From the NCBI GenBank assembly GCA_002375995.1, contig DFNI01000039.1, positions 1 through 30,735 on the forward strand: 30,735 nt of DNA, written 5' to 3'. Of this stretch, positions 16,130 through 22,825 are shown piece after piece (within the stretch, counting starts at the first letter, position 1; the number at the start of each line of letters is the position of its first letter). Source of the stretch: Acetothermia bacterium UBA3571. Its GTDB lineage: Bacteria; Bipolaricaulota; Bipolaricaulia; Bipolaricaulales; Bipolaricaulaceae. The position numbers were made by a program, and so were the translations under genes. The notes under the pieces were generated by a model that saw nothing but the letters and a program-made list of their open reading frames with translations, was not told the origin of the DNA and ran no database searches.

Positions 16130-17076
16130 ATGGAGGCGCCGTTCAAGGCGGGCGGGGCGGTGGAGCCTCCGTACTTTGCGGGACGGGAGCGGGACCTGAA
16201 GGTGCTCACCCACTCCGCGAAGAACTTGAGTCAACACTACCTCATCCTCGCCCCGCGCCGCTTTGGGAAGACCTCGCTCCTCTCGAACCTGCGGCGGGGG
16301 CCCTCCGCGGAGCCCTCACTTCTCGTCCCCTACGTGAACTGCCGCGATATGGCTTGCCCCGAAGATCTGTACCGCCTCATCATCCGCTCCTTGGCGGGAG
16401 AGGTCGAACGGGTGTGTAAACTCGCCGACCTCTGGGAAAGGTTCCGAGCCGTGTTCGAGGAGCGGCTGCTCCGAGCCGCGAGGGCCGTGGAGGAAATCGG
16501 CGGGGCACTCAGGGAGTGAGGAGAAGTGTGCCTCCGGTTCCGGGAGCGGGAGATCGACGAAGGGGAACTGATACGAGCCGCCTTCTCCTTTCCTGCCCGC
16601 GTAGCGCGGGAAAGGAGGGTGGGGGTGGTGTTCTTCCTGGATGAGTTCCAGGAGGTGGCGGAATTCGACGGCCGTATCTTCTCGGCTCTGAAGGCGGCCA
16701 TGGACCGTGTCGGAAACGCACGATACTTCTTCTCCGGCCCATCTCTGGGGCTGATCTACAAGGTCTTCTTGCAGGAAAAACCGTGGTGAGTGAGGGTGAC
16801 GTGAAGGAGATGTTCACAGGGATGCTGGCCGAGCTGGACGGGGAGTTCGAGTCGCGGTGGCTCTCGGAGTTCGCCCCCCTGCAGCGGCGGATCTTGCGGG
16901 TCCTTGCCGAACTCGGGGAAGCGGGGGTGACCGAGGTGGCCGAGCGTCTGGAAGTAAAACCCTCCGATATCTCTTCCACCCTCACCCGGCTGCGGGAGGC
17001 GATGGTGATCGGACTGGGCGATGGGAGCTACCGGATCGTGGACACAATGTTCGCCCGTTGGCTGACCGCGGCTTAG
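16130..17076 (+). pseudogene. Decayed AAA-type (archaeal ATPase family) gene with C-terminal winged helix
   Basis: Three pieces read as one gene. Piece 1 (16130-16519) has FAGRERDLKVL, a Walker A-like LAPRRFGKTSLL and VNCRD. It ends at an in-frame TGA (16517-16519). Piece 2 continues in the same frame with FREREIDEGELIRAAFSFP, Walker B VVFFLDEFQEVAEF, and the sensor-like YFFSGPSLGLIYKVF, then stops at 16789. Piece 3 (from about 16786, next frame) carries a winged-helix domain (APLQRRILRVLAELGEAGVTEVAERLEVKPSDISSTLTRL) ending RIVDTMFARWL. The lid region of about 100 residues expected between pieces 2 and 3 is missing. The gene thus has a nonsense codon, a frame change and a deletion. Intact relatives are P-loop ATPases joined to DNA-binding domains and are common in archaea and thermophilic bacteria. 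TGA is the stop of intact neighbours, so recoding is unlikely. Confidence 0.8.
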
Positions 17077-17109
17077 TCCGGGTTTGACTATAACCAACCT
17101 TGGCTAAAG
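17073..17109. repeat. Degenerate copy of the TATA-centred dyad at the end of the ATPase remnant
   Basis: TTAGTCC... on the left and ...CCAACCTTGGCTAA on the right meet at GACTA|TAACC. The right half clearly matches the right half of the dyad at 19043-19076 (CTATA.CCA..TTGGCTAAA), while the left half has changed. It overlaps the last codon of the ATPase remnant. The decayed gene is therefore bracketed by related dyads. Confidence 0.5.
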
Positions 17110-17171
17110 GCCGTTGAGGAACCCCAGATGTAAACTTACCTCCGTTCGCCGCAGTGGCGGCGTAGGATGGG

Positions 17172-18020
17172 TCAACCGCTGGCCGCCTTCAGCACGAGTT
17201 CTCCCTCCCGCACGCCAAGCTCCCGAGCCACTGGTCGGCATTTGGCCTTGAGAAGGAAGAAGATCGGCCCCCGCTCTTCCGATAAGCCCTCGAAGTTGCC
17301 CATGCCCTTGCTGATTATCAGGTCTGCGTCTCGAAAGCGGCGCTGGAAATCCTGAGAACATTTACTCAACAGGATCCCGGGATGATCGGAACCGGTGGTG
17401 ATCACCTCCGCTACCTGGGCAAGGTCCACTTCCATTGCGTCCTCTAAAGTGGCATCGTTTAAGGTAGGGGCTCCACGTACGGCAACGGTCACGTGTTTGC
17501 CGAGCCGCGTGAGTTCCTCGGCCAGCAAGCGGTCGAACACGATCTCGCCAGCGTTGTCGGCCAAGATCAGGACGTTTGTGGCTCCAGCAAGCTGAGTTCG
17601 GAGGAGTTCATAATCGAACCGACCCCACGGCTCCCTCACGGAGGAGATCTCTTCGAGATCGAAGTCCTCTTGGGAGCCGAGATCGGCGGCGTTTCCGCTC
17701 GCTGCAAGCGCCAGGAGAAAGGCCAGCGGATCAGGGGCCCGGGCGACCTCCTCGCGAAGCCGGGGCAGGAGCGACAGAGCCTCCCGGTTTGCCCGACGCT
17801 TGGCCTCGGCGAAGGGATCCTCCACGCCCAGAATCTCCCGGACCCTACGCTGGACTTCCGGGCTCATGTCGATAGGGGGGCGACCGGGAAGGGAGCGCGC
17901 GAGAAGCGGGGCCACTTCCCGGACAATTGTCCATTCTATCCGTTCACTTGCCCCGACAAGGCGGGCCGCCGTAAGCGAGGCTCGGATCATACATGGCAGG
18001 CAATCTGGATGGGCTTTCAT
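17172..18020 (-). CDS. DUF89/ARMT1-like family protein (COG1578)
   Basis: 282 residues. The start MKAHPDCLPCMIRASL holds the CxxC pair of the bacterial and archaeal DUF89 branch. The core motifs are LADNAGEIVFDRLL, RGAPTLNDATLEDA and DADLIISKGMGNFEGL, which supply Asp, Asn and Glu residues for a metal-dependent phosphatase site. DUF89 proteins are described as damage-control phosphatases acting on phosphorylated sugar or cofactor by-products; the substrate here is unknown. GGTGGGAG precedes the ATG, and the ATGA overlap with the small upstream ORF suggests coupling. It ends the three-gene run that starts with the DUF364 protein. Confidence 0.88.
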   Translation of the reverse strand: MKAHPDCLPCMIRASLTAARLVGASERIEWTIVREVAPLLARSLPGRPPIDMSPEVQRRVREILGVEDPFAEAKRRANREALSLLPRLREEVARAPDPLAFLLALAASGNAADLGSQEDFDLEEISSVREPWGRFDYELLRTQLAGATNVLILADNAGEIVFDRLLAEELTRLGKHVTVAVRGAPTLNDATLEDAMEVDLAQVAEVITTGSDHPGILLSKCSQDFQRRFRDADLIISKGMGNFEGLSEERGPIFFLLKAKCRPVARELGVREGELVLKAASG

Positions 18021-18241
18021 CTCCCACCTTGCACGAAGTCAAGCCCCTTGGGCACTAGTTTTGTGGACCCCTCCTCGGCGTAGAAGGCGCCCTCCACTGG
18101 CGGACAGTCACCGTCCCCCTCTCGTACCACAACCAAATAACGAGGGGAACCCTTCCGAAAGTTCGGATTTCCCCTCTGCATCAACCTTATTCTCGCGTCC
18201 GTCCAGCGGTTCCCTGTACGAGGTATTCCCGAGGCGGCCAC
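18017..18241 (-). CDS. Small hypothetical protein between DUF364 and DUF89 genes
   Basis: 74 residues from GTG 18241, or 54 from the internal ATG at 18181. I do not recognise it. It is basic at the N-terminus (NPNFRKGSPRYLVVV) and ends KLVPKGLDFVQGGR. It lies 13 bases after the DUF364 stop, and its TGA overlaps the DUF89 ATG. That arrangement matches the other real operon junctions in this window and is the main support for it. AGGGAAAG is a weak ribosome binding site. It may instead be a chance open frame. Confidence 0.45.
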   Translation of the reverse strand: MAASGIPRTGNRWTDARIRLMQRGNPNFRKGSPRYLVVVREGDGDCPPVEGAFYAEEGSTKLVPKGLDFVQGGR

Positions 18242-18254
18242 AGGACCGCTTTCC

Positions 18255-18995
18255 CTAGTGACGCCTATTTTCTCCTCCCAGGGCCACCTTCACCAGGCCG
18301 TGCCGGTACAGGGCCCGGGTGCCCCCACCCTCGGCCACGACCCGCAACACCGCACCCGGATCCTGGGACCGGGCCCCGAAAAGCCAATGTATGCCTCGCA
18401 CAAGCAGCCCCTCCCACATGGGGGTGGAGGGCCCGATCACCGCAACCCGCCCCCGACAAAGCCCGAGCAATCGGCCCACCGTCTTGTTGGCGAAGGCAGT
18501 GCCCGTAATGAAAACCACATCGCAGCGGGGAAGCTCAAGCTCCACAGCCCAATCGGGGAGCACCCCGGGGCGGGAGAGGTCGCGTTCGAAGACGAGGACC
18601 TTTCGCGCTCTGCCTTGAAGGGACTCGACCAGGGGGCCGATATAGCCCACCACGCCCACCACATCCCTTTGCTCTACCTCCATAGCCTCCACCGGGTCCG
18701 GCGAAGGCTCTCCCTCTCCGGAGAAGGCCGCGTTCACCGTGGCTAACCCGAGGACCGAGTCCAGCGGATCGGGAGAGAGGAGGCCCCGGGCGAGTTCCAC
18801 GGCTTCCGTTCCCGCCAACTCCCCTGCCTTCGGATGCACTCGACAACCCTCCTCCCGCGGGGTAGCGGCCAGACCCAATCTCCCATCGGAGAGGAGCACT
18901 GCGGTGTATGCGACCCCGATCACCACCCGCTCCACCAAGCACCTGGAAAGCCTCGTCTCCGCCTCCGCGAGGAGATCCCTCACCGGGCTAACCAT
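18255..18995 (-). CDS. DUF364/DUF4213 protein, putative heavy-metal chelation
   Basis: 246 residues. The N-terminal part (RVVIGVAYTAVLLSDGRLGLAATP) fits DUF4213, an enolase-N-like domain. The C-terminal part fits DUF364, a Rossmann-like domain: DVVGVVGYIGPLVESL, VLVFERDLS, DVVFITGTAFANKTVGRLL and VAVIGPSTPMWEGLL. The family is annotated as putative heavy-metal chelation and is often found near metal or cofactor genes; direct proof is lacking. AAAGGGGGAC precedes the ATG. A promoter at 19022-19050 overlaps a dyad, so expression is probably controlled. It heads a unit with the small ORF and the DUF89 protein. Confidence 0.85.
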   Translation of the reverse strand: MVSPVRDLLAEAETRLSRCLVERVVIGVAYTAVLLSDGRLGLAATPREEGCRVHPKAGELAGTEAVELARGLLSPDPLDSVLGLATVNAAFSGEGEPSPDPVEAMEVEQRDVVGVVGYIGPLVESLQGRARKVLVFERDLSRPGVLPDWAVELELPRCDVVFITGTAFANKTVGRLLGLCRGRVAVIGPSTPMWEGLLVRGIHWLFGARSQDPGAVLRVVAEGGGTRALYRHGLVKVALGGENRRH

Positions 18996-19021
18996 CGTCC
19001 CCCTTTCCCAATTGCAGGAGC

Positions 19022-19050
19022 AATATAGGGTTGCTCACAGTATTAGCCAA
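19022..19050 (-). promoter_or_regulatory. Promoter of the DUF364 operon, overlapping the dyad
   Basis: On the minus strand TTGGCT (19050-19045) and TATATT (19027-19022) are 17 bases apart, and the ATG is 27 bases after the -10 with a Shine-Dalgarno between. The -35 box lies wholly inside the dyad at 19043-19076, so a protein bound there would block RNA polymerase. Confidence 0.6.
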
Positions 19051-19076
19051 GAATGGCTATAGCCATCTTTGGCTAA
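19043..19076. promoter_or_regulatory. 34-bp imperfect dyad, operator-like
   Basis: Two 17-base arms match at 15 positions and meet at GGCTA|TAGCC, the same centre as the perfect dyad at 16082-16121. The outer motif is TTAGCCAA/TTGGCTAA. It sits between the stop of the Fur-family gene and the start of the DUF364 gene. It is followed on the plus strand by AAGGCGGATGG, echoing the AAGGAGG leader of the ATPase remnant. Confidence 0.7.
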
Positions 19077-19093
19077 AAGGCGGATGGCGGGGA

Positions 19094-19561
19094 TCACCGG
19101 CCTTCACGGCACTCCCGGCAGAGGCCGACCCCTTGGATCATCACTTCCTCAAGGCAGAAGCCGTGGGACGTGGCGATCTCCTCCAGCTTGGCTTCCAGAT
19201 CACGGCTCACGAACTCGATCACCCGCCCACAGCTTCGACATACCAGATGTCCGTGAGGGCGTCGTTTGCCTACGTAAGATTCGTAAACTGCACCGCTTGA
19301 GCCCGCGAGGTTGCAGCGGCGCACAAGACCTGCCTCTTCCAAGAGCTCAAGGGTCCGGTAGACGGTGGCAATGGAAGCACCGCGGTCTCCTAAGGAGCTC
19401 CAAAGTTCCACGGCACTGAAGTGCCCCGAGGCGGAGAGAGCCCGTTCCGCGATACGGAGCCTGGTCTTTGTGATCTTAAACCCTTTCTTGCGGAGGAAAT
19501 CCTCGAAGTAGGCCAGGGATTCCGCCAAATCCTCGGCCCGTATGGCCGCGTTCGTCTTCAT
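19094..19561 (-). CDS. Fur-family metalloregulator (first copy)
   Basis: 155 residues. The winged helix (KGFKITKTRLRIAERAL, ASIATVYRTLELLEEAGLV) and dimer domain are standard Fur. The structural zinc site is CRSCG plus CRECR. HGHLVC and the His in SGHFSAVELW are candidate regulatory ligands. Metal or peroxide specificity (Fur, Zur or PerR) cannot be told. AAGGAG stands 9 bases upstream of the ATG, which overlaps the stop of the MinD-type gene, so it is the last gene of the seven-gene operon. Autoregulation and control of that metal-cofactor operon are likely inferences. Confidence 0.93.
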   Translation of the reverse strand: MKTNAAIRAEDLAESLAYFEDFLRKKGFKITKTRLRIAERALSASGHFSAVELWSSLGDRGASIATVYRTLELLEEAGLVRRCNLAGSSGAVYESYVGKRRPHGHLVCRSCGRVIEFVSRDLEAKLEEIATSHGFCLEEVMIQGVGLCRECREGR

Positions 19562-20430
19562 GCCCGAAGCTCCTTCTGTAGCCTCTCCCAGATCCTTCGC
19601 AATGCGGTGGCCGCAGCACCGCGGGAGTGCACCACCACCGGCTTCTCCAATACCTGTGACTGGGTCACGTCCTCATCGTATGGGATTTCCCCCAAGTACA
19701 CCATCCCGTCCCTTTCGGCCTCTTTGCGGATCCTGTCCGCGAGTTTTGGACTGAGGTCAGCTTTGTTTAGGATAAGGAACAAACGATTGCGAAAATGGCG
19801 GGCCACGCCGGCCACCCGCGCGAGGTCGTGCAACGCCGAAAGGCTGGGCTCGGTTACGATCAGGGCCGCATGGGCCCCCGAAAGCGAGGCGATTACCGGG
19901 CACCCAATGCCGGGGCTCCCGTCAATGAGGAGGAGCGAAGCCCCCTCATCTCGGGCGATGGCCCGGGCCCTCATCTTCACTTGGGTCACCAGCTTCCCCG
20001 AGTTCTCCTCCCCAGGGAGGAGCTCCCCGTGGACCAAAGTGCCGTAGGGGGTGCGGGAGACGTAGATCCAGCCGGATTGTCTCTCCTCCATCTGGATGGC
20101 CCCCCCGGGACAGACGTGGGCACAGGCCCCACAGCCCTCGCAGGAGAGGGGATCCACCATGTAGACGTCCTCTCCCACCCCGATGGCGTTGAACCGGCAA
20201 ACTCGAGCACAGGCCCCACAGGCGGTGCACTTTTCCTGGTCTATCACGGCCGTTTCTGAGCCGCGGTAGGGGGCCTTCTCCACCACCTTCCCGCCGAGGA
20301 GTATGTGGAGGTTCGCGGCGTCCACATCGCAGTCAGCCACCACCGCCCCTTCCGCCAAGGCGGCGAAGGATCCCACCACCGTGGTCTTCCCCGTTCCCCC
20401 TTTGCCCGAGATGACGACGAGCTCAATCAT
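19558..20430 (-). CDS. MinD-type ATPase with inserted ferredoxin domain (second of pair)
   Basis: 290 residues. The deviant Walker A is SGKGGTGKTT at 8-17. A double [4Fe-4S] ferredoxin insert follows (about 65-110), with CTACGACARVC and CEGCGACAHVCP. DGSPGIGCPV is the switch II/Walker B region, and TEPSLSALHDL follows. The family (COG1149) resembles Mrp/NBP35 and nitrogenase iron-protein-like ATPases and usually occurs as tandem pairs next to NifX-like genes in anaerobes. A role in Fe-S or metal-cofactor transfer is inferred. Its ATG overlaps the stop of the upstream paralog. Confidence 0.92.
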   Translation of the reverse strand: MIELVVISGKGGTGKTTVVGSFAALAEGAVVADCDVDAANLHILLGGKVVEKAPYRGSETAVIDQEKCTACGACARVCRFNAIGVGEDVYMVDPLSCEGCGACAHVCPGGAIQMEERQSGWIYVSRTPYGTLVHGELLPGEENSGKLVTQVKMRARAIARDEGASLLLIDGSPGIGCPVIASLSGAHAALIVTEPSLSALHDLARVAGVARHFRNRLFLILNKADLSPKLADRIRKEAERDGMVYLGEIPYDEDVTQSQVLEKPVVVHSRGAAATALRRIWERLQKELRA

Positions 20431-21326
20431 CTCACCGCCTCCAGGCGGGAAGCGATGGATTCAGCCAAAGCCACGAACCGCTCTCTCCACTCCGGGAAGG
20501 CCTGAACCAAGGGGATTCCCTCGGCGTAGGCGGCGGCGATCCGGCGGTCCATGGGGATCCTGAGGAGCACCGGGATCCCCTCCTCCCCGAGGAAGCGCTC
20601 CACCGACTCATCGCCGATTCCATAGCGATTGATCACGGCTCCCGCCGGGATCCCAAGCTCCCGGGCCACGGAAAGGGCCAGCCGGAGATCATGGAGGCCG
20701 AACGGAGTAGGCTCGGTAACTAAGAGCACGAAATCGACCCCTTTCAGGGTCTCGATCACCGGACACCCCGTCCCCGGGGGAGCGTCCAGGATGGTTAGAT
20801 GATCCGGTGACATCCCCCGCTTCAATTGGCGGATGACGGGGGTGGCCATGGGCTCCCCCACCTCCAGGATCCCTTGCCGGAAGAGGATGTCCCCCGCGGC
20901 TCCCACCTCCACCCAGCCGATGGTCCGGGGGACCTCGGAGATGGCCCCCACTGGGCACACCATCCGGCAAAGGCCACACCCGTGGCAGAGCTCGGGGTGG
21001 AAGAGGACGCGTTCCCCGATCACCGCCAATGCCCCGAACCGGCACGCCTTGGCGCATGCCCCACAGCGGGTGCAGCGGTCGAGGTCGATCTCGGGGACGG
21101 GGATCTCCACTGGCTGCCGCTCGTGGATCTCCGGGGAGAGAAAGAGATGGGCGTTAGGTTCCTCCACGTCGCAGTCCAAGAACTGGACCGGGACACGGGG
21201 CGCCAGGGAAAGGGCGAGCCCCACCGCCACGGTGGTCTTGCCGGTCCCACCCTTGCCGGAGGCGACGGCTATCCGAACACCGGCCGTGACCCGTGACCCG
21301 TGACGCGGGACGAGGTCAGTGGCCAC
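20427..21326 (-). CDS. MinD-type ATPase with inserted ferredoxin domain (first of pair)
   Basis: 299 residues from GTG 21326. The P-loop is SGKGGTGKTT near 25-34; the ferredoxin insert has CTRCGACAKACR and CHGCGLCRMVCP, followed by DAPPGTGCPV and TEPTPFGLHDL. It is paralogous to the next gene, and the pair may act as a heterodimer. The first 16 residues (ATDLVPRHGSRVTAG) look foreign to the family: they are encoded by the CCGTGAC heptamer repeat at 21284-21312. No other usual start codon lies closer to the conserved part, so the extension may be translated. The start overlaps the NifX-like stop by 11 bases. Confidence 0.9.
   Translation of the reverse strand: MATDLVPRHGSRVTAGVRIAVASGKGGTGKTTVAVGLALSLAPRVPVQFLDCDVEEPNAHLFLSPEIHERQPVEIPVPEIDLDRCTRCGACAKACRFGALAVIGERVLFHPELCHGCGLCRMVCPVGAISEVPRTIGWVEVGAAGDILFRQGILEVGEPMATPVIRQLKRGMSPDHLTILDAPPGTGCPVIETLKGVDFVLLVTEPTPFGLHDLRLALSVARELGIPAGAVINRYGIGDESVERFLGEEGIPVLLRIPMDRRIAAAYAEGIPLVQAFPEWRERFVALAESIASRLEAVR
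21284..21312. repeat. CCGTGAC heptamer repeat array
   Basis: Three direct CCGTGAC units followed by GCGGGAC lie inside the N-terminal codons of the first MinD-type gene. Related heptamer-built repeats lie at 25301-25324 and 26241-26268, also at gene junctions. Confidence 0.6.
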
Positions 21327-21675
21327 AGTTACCGCCGTGGTCGCAGGGAGCTATCCCGCCCAGGCGCCCTTCCCGCCAGGCGCGGATCGCCTCGCCCACG
21401 GTGCCGGAGGCGCCGGTCACCACCTCGATGCCGTACCGCGAGAGGAGGTCCACGGCGCGCCGGCCGATCCCGGAGCAGATGACCACATCCACCCCCGCCT
21501 GGGCCAAGAGCTCGGCGGGGAGGCCGCTTCCGCCCATGTGTTCCGACTCGTTGGAGATGACCTCTACCTCCCCGGTCTCGGTGTCGTAGATGGTGTAGGT
21601 GGGGGAACGACCGAAATGCTCCCCCACCAGGTCCTCAAGTCCCCCTCCTCCGGCGCTGGGCACACAGACCCTCAT
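21316..21675 (-). CDS. NifX/NifB-type dinitrogenase iron-molybdenum cofactor-like protein (second copy)
   Basis: 119 residues from ATG 21675. The domain (PF02579-like) starts MRVCVPSAGG and has EDLVGEHFGRSPTYTIYD, then GVDVVICSGIGRRAVDLL. The C-terminus CDHGGNCGH is rich in Cys and His and may bind metal. Members bind or carry metal clusters, and in non-fixers their role is unclear. No nif structural genes are seen. The open frame continues upstream, but that part overlaps the DUF5320-like gene and looks like chance translation. It starts 4 bases after that gene, and its end overlaps the MinD-type start. Confidence 0.88.
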   Translation of the reverse strand: MRVCVPSAGGGGLEDLVGEHFGRSPTYTIYDTETGEVEVISNESEHMGGSGLPAELLAQAGVDVVICSGIGRRAVDLLSRYGIEVVTGASGTVGEAIRAWREGRLGGIAPCDHGGNCGH

Positions 21676-21679
21676 CGCC

Positions 21680-21895
21680 TTACCAACTCCACGGATAGGG
21701 GTAGGGGCCGTACCAGCGGGGCCGCCACCACCCACCCCAGCCGGTGTAGCCGGCGTAGGGGGCGTAACTGAAGCGCCACCAGCCGCGGGGAAGCCAAGGG
21801 AAGACGCGGCAGAAGGGGTACGGGTTGCCCCGTCCGCCCCAGCCACGGCCCCTGCCCCAGGCGCCCCATCCGCGTCCGTACCAACCCCAGGGCAT
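21680..21895 (-). CDS. Small Gly/Trp/Tyr/Arg-rich DUF5320-like protein (second copy)
   Basis: 71 residues. The sequence is extremely aromatic and glycine-rich (MPWGWYGRGWGAWGRGRGWGG, later PYAGYTGWGGWW). Such proteins, often annotated DUF5320, accompany NifX-like and MinD-ferredoxin genes in anaerobes; function unknown. ATG 21895 is chosen because GGAGG lies 9 bases upstream, whereas the GTG at 21901 is too close to it. The start is 2 bases after the stop of the first NifX-like gene. It lacks the coiled-coil tail that the first copy has. Confidence 0.65.
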   Translation of the reverse strand: MPWGWYGRGWGAWGRGRGWGGRGNPYPFCRVFPWLPRGWWRFSYAPYAGYTGWGGWWRPRWYGPYPYPWSW

Positions 21896-21897
21896 CC

Positions 21898-22443
21898 TCA
21901 CTCACCTCCCTTCAACTCATCGAGCCTCCGGCGCACCTCAGCGAGCTCCCGCTCCAGCCGGTCCAGGCGCTCCCGGAGCTCGTCCGCTTCCGGGGCACCC
22001 CCGGGCGGCGGGGGAGGGGGGCCATAGCCCCAGGCGCCCCGTCCCATCCCCCGGCCCCGACCCATACCAGGCCCGAACCCACCTCCGGGTCCCGGGGCCC
22101 CGGTCGGCGAGAGCTCCCCTTTGAGGTACTTCTCCACCGCTTCCCGCACGGTGAGGCCCGCCACCGGGACCATCTCGACCCCGGCTTGGGCCAGGACCCC
22201 GGAGGCGTTGGGTCCGAAGTTCCCGGCGAACACCGCCTCGGCCCCTTTCTCGGCCACCAGCTGGGCCGCCTGGATTCCCGCCCCTCCTGGGGCGGAGGCG
22301 TAGGGATTGTCGATCACGGTGGCCCGCTTTATCTGGCCATCCTCCACCTCCACCACCGTGAAGGTGGGGGCCCGGCCGAAGTTGGGGTACACTCGGTCTC
22401 CCGGGCCCCCGGAATCGGTGGCTGCCACGAAAATACGCGTCAT
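21898..22443 (-). CDS. NifX/NifB-type protein with Gly-rich linker and coiled-coil tail (first copy)
   Basis: 181 residues from ATG 22443, which follows GGGAGGAAAA. Residues 1-110 are a PF02579-like domain (FVAATDSGGPGDRVYPNFGRAPTFTVVEV, GVEMVPVAGLTVREAVEKYLKGEL). A Gly/Pro/Met linker (about 112-150, FGPGMGRGRGMGRG) leads to a charged coiled coil (ADELRERLDRLERELAEVRRRLDEL). The linker and coil resemble DUF5320-type proteins, so this may be a natural NifX plus DUF5320 chimera. Its start overlaps the stop of the separate DUF5320-like protein, ATGA. Confidence 0.88.
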   Translation of the reverse strand: MTRIFVAATDSGGPGDRVYPNFGRAPTFTVVEVEDGQIKRATVIDNPYASAPGGAGIQAAQLVAEKGAEAVFAGNFGPNASGVLAQAGVEMVPVAGLTVREAVEKYLKGELSPTGAPGPGGGFGPGMGRGRGMGRGAWGYGPPPPPPGGAPEADELRERLDRLERELAEVRRRLDELKGGE

Positions 22444-22748
22444 TTTTCCTCCCTGGTCAGTTCCTCCAGGCGCTCCTTGATGGCTTTGAGTTGGGCCTCC
22501 AGGGCCCGCGCCTGGGCCTCGAGCAAGCGAAGCTCCTCCTCGCGGCTCGGTGGGGCCCACCCCCACGGTCCCCAACCCCAGGGGCGGGGCCACGGGGCCT
22601 GGGAGGAGATCCACGACGCGAAATCCCCATATTGGCCGGTTTGCATGAGGTAAGCCGCGCCCGGGGGAAGGCCCCCCCAGCCCGGCGAGTAGCCGAACCT
22701 CATCCAGCCGGGAAGCCCGGTGAGATAGAACATATGGCGCCAACGCAT
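22440..22748 (-). CDS. DUF5320-like protein with Gly/Pro/Trp-rich body and coiled coil (first copy)
   Basis: 102 residues from ATG 22748, with an excellent GGAGGTGAT upstream. The body is rich in Trp, Gly and Pro (PWPRPWGWGPWGWAPP). The C-terminal 35 residues form a coiled coil (EEELRLLEAQARALEAQLKAIKERLEEL). Function unknown; a partner of the NifX-like protein encoded next is inferred. It is the first gene of the seven-gene operon and lies directly after the promoter at 22768-22796. Confidence 0.75.
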   Translation of the reverse strand: MRWRHMFYLTGLPGWMRFGYSPGWGGLPPGAAYLMQTGQYGDFASWISSQAPWPRPWGWGPWGWAPPSREEELRLLEAQARALEAQLKAIKERLEELTREEK

Positions 22749-22767
22749 GGCGATCACCTCCGCCGGA

Positions 22768-22796
22768 ATTATAAGCATAAGCACAAAACTTGGCAA
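22768..22796 (-). promoter_or_regulatory. Strong promoter of the NifX/MinD/Fur operon
   Basis: On the minus strand TTGCCA (22796-22791) and a perfect TATAAT (22773-22768) are 17 bases apart. The leader to ATG 22748 is short and contains GGAGGTGAT. The -35 overlaps that of the divergent DUF134 promoter. Confidence 0.8.
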
Positions 22797-22819
22797 GCCC
22801 CGATTTCAACCGCTATACT
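22790..22819 (+). promoter_or_regulatory. Promoter of the DUF134 gene, leaderless
   Basis: TTGGCA (22790-22795) and TATACT (22814-22819) are 18 bases apart. Only 6 bases separate the -10 from ATG 22826, so transcription should begin at or next to the A of the ATG. Confidence 0.75.
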
Positions 22820-22825
22820 GGGAAC

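Noticed and set aside
16517..16519. TGA inside the ATPase gene as selenocysteine or another recoded residue
   Set aside because: TGA ends many intact genes here, no SECIS-like hairpin is apparent, and the gene has further lesions.
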